Assembly: GCA_900541985.1 (NCBI GenBank)
Contig: UQLX01000054.1
Location: 1 to 10,166, forward strand
Origin: an uncultured Blautia sp.
GTDB taxonomy: Bacteria; Bacillota; Clostridia; Lachnospirales; Lachnospiraceae
Length of the DNA stretch: 10,166 bases
Direction of reading: 5' to 3'
Within the stretch, counting starts at the first letter, position 1, and each line of letters opens with the position of its first letter. The notes beneath the pieces were generated by a model. It was not told the DNA's origin, did no database searches, and saw only the letters and a program-made list of their open reading frames with translations. A program made the position numbers and the translations under genes. Shown here one piece after another: positions 5,768 to 10,166 of this stretch.

Positions 5768-7840
5768 TTATACGATATGGAAGGTTACCAACAGAATATC
5801 AATCAGTTTAATGAAGATAAACGGTGTAACAATTCCTCCTAATCCGTAGACCAATAGATTTCTGGATAACAGTTTACCTGCAGATACTTCCCTGTATTTT
5901 ACGCCTTTCAGTGCCAGCGGAATCAGGGCAATGATAATCAAAGCATTGTAGATGATTGCTGAAAGCACTGCACTTTGCGGGCTGTAAAGACCCATGATAT
6001 TCAATCTTGCAAGCCCTGGATACAGCCCCATAAAAAGTGCCGGGATAATCGCAAAGTATTTCGATACATCATTTGCAATGCTAAAAGTAGTCAGGCTTCC
6101 CCTGGTCATCAAAAGCTGTTTTCCGATTCTTACGATATCAATCAGTTTTGTTGGTGAGGAATCCAGATCCACCATATTTCCCGCTTCCTTTGCTGCCTGC
6201 GTTCCACTATTCATGGCAACAGCCACATCTGCCTGTGCAAGAGCCGGTGCATCATTGGTTCCGTCACCAGTCATGGCTACCAGATGCCCTTTTTTCTGGA
6301 AATCCCGGATCATCTGTAATTTCCCTTCCGGGGTCGCTTCTGCAAGGAAATCATCCACACCTGCCTCTGCTGCAATCGCCGCTGCAGTCAACGGGTTATC
6401 CCCGGTGATCATGATCGTCTTGATCCCCATCTTACGAAGATCCGCAAACTTTTCCTGCACACCGTCTTTTATAATATCCTTCAGATAAATAACGCCTAAA
6501 ACGATATGGTTCTTGGCCACCACCAGAGGTGTTCCTCCTTTGGATGAAATCTCTTTCACAATATGATCACACTCCGGAGAATAAATTCCTCCGCCTTTTA
6601 CCACGTAATCTTTAATTGCATCTGCAGCTCCTTTTCGGATTTCTGTCCCTGCAAAATTCACACCGCTCATCCGGGTCACTGCGGTAAATGGGACAAATTC
6701 CATATTTTTATCAGAAAGACTTCTTTCCCGGATTCCAAACTTTTCTTTTGCCAGAACTACAACACTTCTTCCTTCCGGCGTTTCGTCTGCCAGGGAAGAC
6801 AGTTGTGCCGCATCCGCCAGTTCCTTTTCCGAAGCTCCATCTACCGGAATAAAGGCATCTGCACGACGGTTTCCCAGAGTAATCGTTCCTGTCTTATCCA
6901 GCATTAGAATATCTACATCACCTGCCGCTTCAATGGCTCTTCCACTCATTGCCAGCACATTTGCCTGGTTCAGACGGCTCATACCTGCAATGCCGATTGC
7001 AGAAAGCAGCGCACCAATGGTTGTCGGTGCCAGGCAGACCAGCAATGCGACAAGCGTCGTAATGGATGTAGGATTCGATATTCCTGCCTGTTTTGCAGAG
7101 AACATAGAGTATGTATAAAGGGACATGGTAACCATAATAAATACGATGGACAATGCGACAAGGAAAATCTGCAATGCAATCTCATTAGGTGTCTTCTTAC
7201 GATTTGCCCCTTCTACCATGGCAATCATTTTGTCCATAAAGGTTTCCCCTGCTTCACTGATAATTCTTACAACAATCCAGTCAGACAATACCGTTGTTCC
7301 GCCTGTTACAGCACTTCGGTCTCCGCCGCTTTCACGTATAACCGGAGCGGATTCACCTGTAATTGCACTTTCATCCACAGAGGCAGCACCATCCACAACT
7401 TCTCCATCACCGGGAATCTGTTCTCCTGCCTTTACCAGAACCAAATCTCCTTTTTTAAGGCTGGTAGACGGAATCACAGTAATTCTGTCTTTCTGATCCG
7501 GTGATGGGATCTTATGGGCGTCTACATCTTTCTTCGCCTTTCTTAAAGAATCTGCCTGTGCTTTTCCTCTTCCTTCTGCAATCGCTTCTGCAAAATTTGC
7601 AAACAATACCGTAAACCAAAGGATCACTGCAATCGCACAGGTATAACCGGTGGGTGCATCTCCAATTCCAAAAATCAGAGAAATGAGCCAGAGTCCGGTA
7701 GTCATGATTGCCGACAGGTAAACCAGAAGCATGACCGGATTGCCTGCCTGCGTTTTCGGTTTTAACTTAATAAATGAATCTTTGATTGCCCTCATCATCA
7801 TTTTTTTATCAGAGAGGGCAGTTTTTTGTTTTTCTGCCAT
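5768..7840 (-). CDS. kdpB: KdpB, ATP-hydrolysing P-type ATPase subunit
   Basis: KdpB is the catalytic P1A-type ATPase that energises K+ import through KdpA. I place the start at ATG 7840 (MAEKQKT, 690 residues) because GGAGG at 7849-7853 sits 8 bases upstream; the in-frame ATG at 7855 overlaps that site and lacks one of its own. From the chosen start: first spans at about 33-90; actuator loop with SAITGES (Ser near 164, equivalent to the inhibitory phospho-Ser162 of E. coli); CLAPTTIG span near 269-276; phosphorylation motif DKTGTIT with Asp near 315; nucleotide-binding domain; MITGDNP (about 477-483); TGDGTNDAPALAQADVAVA (hinge, about 524-542); and C-terminal spans to about 685. All catalytic motifs are intact. 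A 45-base gap separates it from kdpA. Confidence 0.98.
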   Translation of the reverse strand: MAEKQKTALSDKKMMMRAIKDSFIKLKPKTQAGNPVMLLVYLSAIMTTGLWLISLIFGIGDAPTGYTCAIAVILWFTVLFANFAEAIAEGRGKAQADSLRKAKKDVDAHKIPSPDQKDRITVIPSTSLKKGDLVLVKAGEQIPGDGEVVDGAASVDESAITGESAPVIRESGGDRSAVTGGTTVLSDWIVVRIISEAGETFMDKMIAMVEGANRKKTPNEIALQIFLVALSIVFIMVTMSLYTYSMFSAKQAGISNPTSITTLVALLVCLAPTTIGALLSAIGIAGMSRLNQANVLAMSGRAIEAAGDVDILMLDKTGTITLGNRRADAFIPVDGASEKELADAAQLSSLADETPEGRSVVVLAKEKFGIRERSLSDKNMEFVPFTAVTRMSGVNFAGTEIRKGAADAIKDYVVKGGGIYSPECDHIVKEISSKGGTPLVVAKNHIVLGVIYLKDIIKDGVQEKFADLRKMGIKTIMITGDNPLTAAAIAAEAGVDDFLAEATPEGKLQMIRDFQKKGHLVAMTGDGTNDAPALAQADVAVAMNSGTQAAKEAGNMVDLDSSPTKLIDIVRIGKQLLMTRGSLTTFSIANDVSKYFAIIPALFMGLYPGLARLNIMGLYSPQSAVLSAIIYNALIIIALIPLALKGVKYREVSAGKLLSRNLLVYGLGGIVTPFIFIKLIDILLVTFHIV

Positions 7841-7848
7841 TTTTGATT

Positions 7849-7853
7849 CCTCC
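7849..7853 (-). promoter_or_regulatory. Ribosome binding site that decides the kdpB start
   Basis: GGAGG lies 8 bases before the ATG at 7840 and begins inside the upstream in-frame ATG at 7853-7855. A ribosome bound here would start at 7840, so the five extra N-terminal residues (MEESK) of the longer reading are probably not made. Confidence 0.75.
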
Positions 7854-7885
7854 ATATAATCAAATCATTCGATTATTCCTGATTT

Positions 7886-9685
7886 TTATCCAACAAACTC
7901 TGCAATCGGTCCCAGTGCCAGTGCCGGGAAGAAACTCAAAGCGCCAATCAGCAGCACGATCACAATCAGCAGGAATACAAACATTCCATTACTGGTAGAT
8001 AAGGTTCCTGCTGTAACTGCCAGTTTCTTTTTCTGTACCATGCTTCCTGCGATTGCAAGGATTCCTGTAATTGGGAGAAATCTTGCCAGAAGCATTGCAC
8101 CACCAAGGGTAAGATTCAAAAATGGAGTATCTGCGCCAAAACCGGCAAATGCAGAACCATTGTTTCCTCCGGCTGATGAATATGCATACAGCATTTCAGA
8201 AAAACCATGTGCCCCGGAGTTATTCAGGCTTTCTGCAACGGATGGAACCGCTGCTGCTATTCCACTGAATACCAATATGGCGATTGGTGTGGCCAGGCAT
8301 ACCAGGACTGCCCATTTCATTTCATAAGGTTCAATCTTCTTTCCCAAATATCCCGGTGTTCTTCCGACCATCAATCCTGCAATAAACACAGTTAATATCG
8401 CAAAACCAAGCATACCGTAAAGTCCGCATCCTACACCACCGAATACCACTTCACCAAGCTGCATCAGAAGCATTGTGATCATTCCGCCAAGAGGCGTGTA
8501 ACTGTCATGCATAGAGTTTACGGAACCATTGGATGCTGCTGTCGTCCATGTTGCCCAGGTAACAGAAGAACCGATGCCAAATCTCGCTTCTTTTCCTTCC
8601 ATATTTCCACCAGCCTGTCCGTCAGTGGAAGTATCTACATATTCATTTTCTGTGAGGGCCGTAGATGCAGACTGCTCATTTACTGCTACTACAGACATTG
8701 CCGCAACTAACATCAGAAACATCGCCATAAAAACTGCGATTCCCTGTTTTTTGTCTTTTACATCACGTCCAAAGGAAAAGCATAATGCCGCAGGTATCAG
8801 AAGTAAAAACAACATTTCCAGCAAATTACTGAACCAGTTTGGATTTTCCAGCGGATGTGCAGAGTTTACGCCATAATATCCACCGCCATTTGTCCCCAGC
8901 TGTTTAATAGCAATCTGGCTTGCCGCAAAACCAAGAGGAACGATTTCCTCTGTAACAACTTCAGCATCCTCTACAACCTTTCCATCTACCGTTACGGTAT
9001 CCCCGTGGATTCTGGCTCCTTCCAGATAGTTGCCATCGGAGTCAAAAGCAACCGGCTCCATCAATTCTACAGTTTCTGCAGCTTTCCATGTCTGTGGAAC
9101 ACCCTGAGAAGCAATAATAAGTGCACCTGCCAGAGAAAGTGGCATTAAAACATACAGGGTGGATCTTGTCAGGTCTGTCCAGAAATTTCCAACGCCTTTT
9201 CCTTTTACTCTGGTAAACCCACGGATCAGAGCATATAGAACTGCAATGCCCGTAGCCGGTGTCACAAAATTCTGAACCGTCAGCCCCAGAGCCTGGGACA
9301 GATAGCTGAGCTGTGATTCTCCACTGTATGCCTGCCAGTTTGTATTTGTCACAAAGCTTATGGCAGTATTCAGTGACAGATCCCAGCTCATTCCCTCTAT
9401 ATGCTGGGGATTAAATGGGAGGAATTTCTGGAATACCTGCAAAAGAAACAGTACCAGAAGTCCAAATCCGGAAAATGCCAGTACACTTGCCAGATACTTT
9501 TTCCATGACATATCTTCTTCCGGGTCAATATGTAACACTTTATAAATCCCTTTTTCACACGGTGCCAGAATTCTTGTCAGGAAAACCTTCTCTCCATTCA
9601 TTGCCTTGCTGATATAACGACCTAACGGAATCGCCAGCAAGACGAGCACCGCCAGATAAAATACATATTGTATGATCGTTCCCAT
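7886..9685 (-). CDS. kdpA: KdpA, K+-translocating subunit
   Basis: KdpA is the channel-like subunit of the SKT superfamily that selects and takes up K+. The start at ATG 9685 (MGTIIQYVFYLAVLVLLAIP, 599 residues) shares its A with the TGA stop of kdpF and has GGGAGAG 8 bases upstream; an upstream in-frame ATG at 9745 lies within kdpF and is rejected. All four pore repeats are visible: TNTNWQAYSGE (about 113-123), GTNGGGYYGVNSAHPLENP (about 264-282), a third with NGSVNSMHDSYTPLGG, and a fourth with GGNNGSAFAGFGADTPF. The protein is about 40 residues longer than E. coli KdpA (557), mostly because of a polar acidic insertion at about 205-248 before the second pore motif. It has multiple membrane helices and ends AEFVG. 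No lesion is seen. Confidence 0.98.
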   Translation of the reverse strand: MGTIIQYVFYLAVLVLLAIPLGRYISKAMNGEKVFLTRILAPCEKGIYKVLHIDPEEDMSWKKYLASVLAFSGFGLLVLFLLQVFQKFLPFNPQHIEGMSWDLSLNTAISFVTNTNWQAYSGESQLSYLSQALGLTVQNFVTPATGIAVLYALIRGFTRVKGKGVGNFWTDLTRSTLYVLMPLSLAGALIIASQGVPQTWKAAETVELMEPVAFDSDGNYLEGARIHGDTVTVDGKVVEDAEVVTEEIVPLGFAASQIAIKQLGTNGGGYYGVNSAHPLENPNWFSNLLEMLFLLLIPAALCFSFGRDVKDKKQGIAVFMAMFLMLVAAMSVVAVNEQSASTALTENEYVDTSTDGQAGGNMEGKEARFGIGSSVTWATWTTAASNGSVNSMHDSYTPLGGMITMLLMQLGEVVFGGVGCGLYGMLGFAILTVFIAGLMVGRTPGYLGKKIEPYEMKWAVLVCLATPIAILVFSGIAAAVPSVAESLNNSGAHGFSEMLYAYSSAGGNNGSAFAGFGADTPFLNLTLGGAMLLARFLPITGILAIAGSMVQKKKLAVTAGTLSTSNGMFVFLLIVIVLLIGALSFFPALALGPIAEFVG

Positions 9686-9774
9686 CACATTTTCTCTCCC
9701 TTCATTAAAATTACAAAATAATAAATTAATAGTGCTGTCGCACATATTCCTATGACTGCTGTGATGATATCCAT
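9685..9774 (-). CDS. kdpF: KdpF, small stabilising subunit of the K+ ATPase
   Basis: A 29-residue protein starting MDIITAVIGICATALLIYYF and ending MKGEKM forms a single membrane helix, matching KdpF (29 residues in E. coli) in size, hydrophobicity and position directly ahead of kdpA. KdpF stabilises the KdpABC complex in the membrane. It starts at ATG 9774, 6 bases after a near-perfect AAAGGAGGT ribosome site at 9781-9789. Its TGA (9685-9687) overlaps the kdpA ATG by one base, so the two are translationally coupled. It is the first gene of the kdp operon here. Confidence 0.9.
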   Translation of the reverse strand: MDIITAVIGICATALLIYYFVILMKGEKM

Positions 9775-9897
9775 CTCTCTACCTCCTTTTCTCATAGTCC
9801 TGGCACTCTTTCTTGAGTACTTTTTTAATCTACTACTTTCCTTTATAAATTTCTGTTAAGCAGAATGCTCTCCATTTAAAGAAGTTATAAAGTTTTA
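9775..9897 (-). promoter_or_regulatory. kdp promoter and leader region
   Basis: These 123 bases between the TPR ORF stop and kdpF must hold the kdp promoter if the operon has its own. No good sigma-70-type pair is visible: TATAAA at about 9844-9849 could be a -10, but the hexamer 17 bases upstream (GAGCAT) is far from TTGACA, as expected for an activator-dependent promoter. A short hairpin (GTACTC with GAGTGC around six bases, 9803-9820) lies in the leader. The region is too short for a ydaO-type cyclic-di-AMP riboswitch and I see no such motif. Confidence 0.4.
9875..9892 (-). promoter_or_regulatory. Candidate KdpE operator upstream of kdpF
   Basis: Minus-strand CTTTATAACTTCTTTAAA resembles the T-rich KdpE recognition element of the E. 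coli kdpFABC promoter (TTTATA followed by a T-rich second half). It lies about 100 bases upstream of kdpF, in front of the possible -10. AT-rich intergenic DNA yields such matches easily, so this is a candidate only. Confidence 0.25.
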
Positions 9898-10131
9898 TTA
9901 TTCAATAGGTTCTTCCTCAACACTATACATACAGTTCTTAATCGGGCAAAAAATCCCATAGCGTTCCAGATTATATCTGGCAGGTTCATATCCTTGATCC
10001 AGATCATATGCATTCTTAAAACATTTCATTGCCTGCACATGACGGCATTCTTTTTCCAGTATTACACCCATCAAATTATGTAAAACCGGTGACTCAGGTT
10101 TTTGAATAATACCTGAATCCGTGAAACTCAA
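9898..10131 (-). CDS. Tetratricopeptide-repeat-like protein, probably 5'-truncated
   Basis: The open frame after a TGA at 10138-10140 encodes about 77-79 residues and can only start with TTG (10131) or at an internal ATG (HNLMGV). The core PESPVLHNLMGVILEKE, then HVQAMKCFKNAYDLDQGYEP and ARYNLERYG, matches the paired-helix pattern of TPRs (N-L-M-G, A-x-x-x-F-x-x-A, then D-P-like and A-x-x-N-L). It ends with a two-Cys acidic tail (CPIKNCMYSVEEEPIE). Upstream of the TGA the same frame continues QKYRLLVD without a stop to the window edge, and no ribosome site precedes the TTG, so the gene may be interrupted or frameshifted. It points toward kdp, with 123 bases before kdpF. TPR proteins mediate protein contacts; no specific function can be stated. 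Confidence 0.5.
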   Translation of the reverse strand: MSFTDSGIIQKPESPVLHNLMGVILEKECRHVQAMKCFKNAYDLDQGYEPARYNLERYGIFCPIKNCMYSVEEEPIE

Positions 10132-10166
10132 TGCAAGTCAGTCTACCAAAAGCCTGTATTTTTGAA

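Noticed and set aside
9686..9745. Longer KdpA start at 9745 adding 20 residues
   Set aside because: This stretch is the out-of-frame reading of kdpF. The ATG at 9685 has a good ribosome site and fits the family N-terminus.
9803..9826. Plus-strand hairpin GCACTC/GAGTAC followed by six Ts, looking like an intrinsic terminator
   Set aside because: There is no plus-strand gene upstream for it to serve, and the stem is only 6 bp with one non-Watson-Crick pair. It is mentioned only as a leader hairpin on the minus strand.
9775..9897. ydaO-type cyclic-di-AMP riboswitch ahead of kdp
   Set aside because: The leader is too short for that riboswitch and I could not find its conserved elements.
1..10166. 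CRISPR array, rRNA or tRNA genes, insertion sequence ends, toxin-antitoxin or defence genes
   Set aside because: No regularly spaced repeats, no RNA-gene signatures and no transposase were seen. The integrase is a tyrosine recombinase remnant with no identifiable att repeats in the window.

Overview
The window looks like chromosomal DNA of a low- to mid-GC Firmicute, most likely a gut clostridium of the Lachnospiraceae type. That is an inference from strong AGGAGG-type ribosome binding sites, codon use and the character of the Kdp, phage and integrase proteins; no taxonomic marker gene is present.

About three quarters of the window (positions 9774 down to about 1889, minus strand) is one high-affinity potassium uptake operon in the order kdpF-kdpA-kdpB-small ORF-kdpC-kdpD-kdpE. 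KdpFABC is the ATP-driven K+ pump and KdpD/KdpE the two-component system that normally switches it on at low K+. Two genes are too short for ordinary ORF calling: a 29-residue KdpF ahead of kdpA, and an unrecognised 35-residue single-membrane-span protein between kdpB and kdpC, with its own strong ribosome binding site. The kdpC-kdpD spacer holds two hairpins. Upstream of kdpF is a 123-base leader with an AT-rich box resembling the E. coli KdpE site, preceded by a tetratricopeptide-repeat ORF that has a stop codon at its 5' side.

The downstream end of the operon is broken. kdpE keeps its whole receiver domain but loses the DNA-binding domain at about residue 115, where the sequence passes into the 3' part of a siphophage-like tail gene followed by an ATGA-overlapping 57-residue phage-like ORF. 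Next come about 170 bases of uncertain sequence, the first ~49 codons of a GNAT-like acetyltransferase, and, on the plus strand, a tyrosine integrase that has an amber codon in a conserved box and is cut off before its HxxR and Tyr catalytic residues. Positions 96-2233 are therefore a mosaic scar of genes that each lost one end: a decayed prophage or integrative element, serial deletions, or a chimeric assembly.

If the arrangement is real, the pump genes are intact but their dedicated response regulator cannot bind DNA, so kdp would be uninducible through KdpE, controlled by something else, or under relaxed selection. The main points for follow-up are this receiver-only KdpE, the small membrane protein between kdpB and kdpC, and the breakpoint chain.
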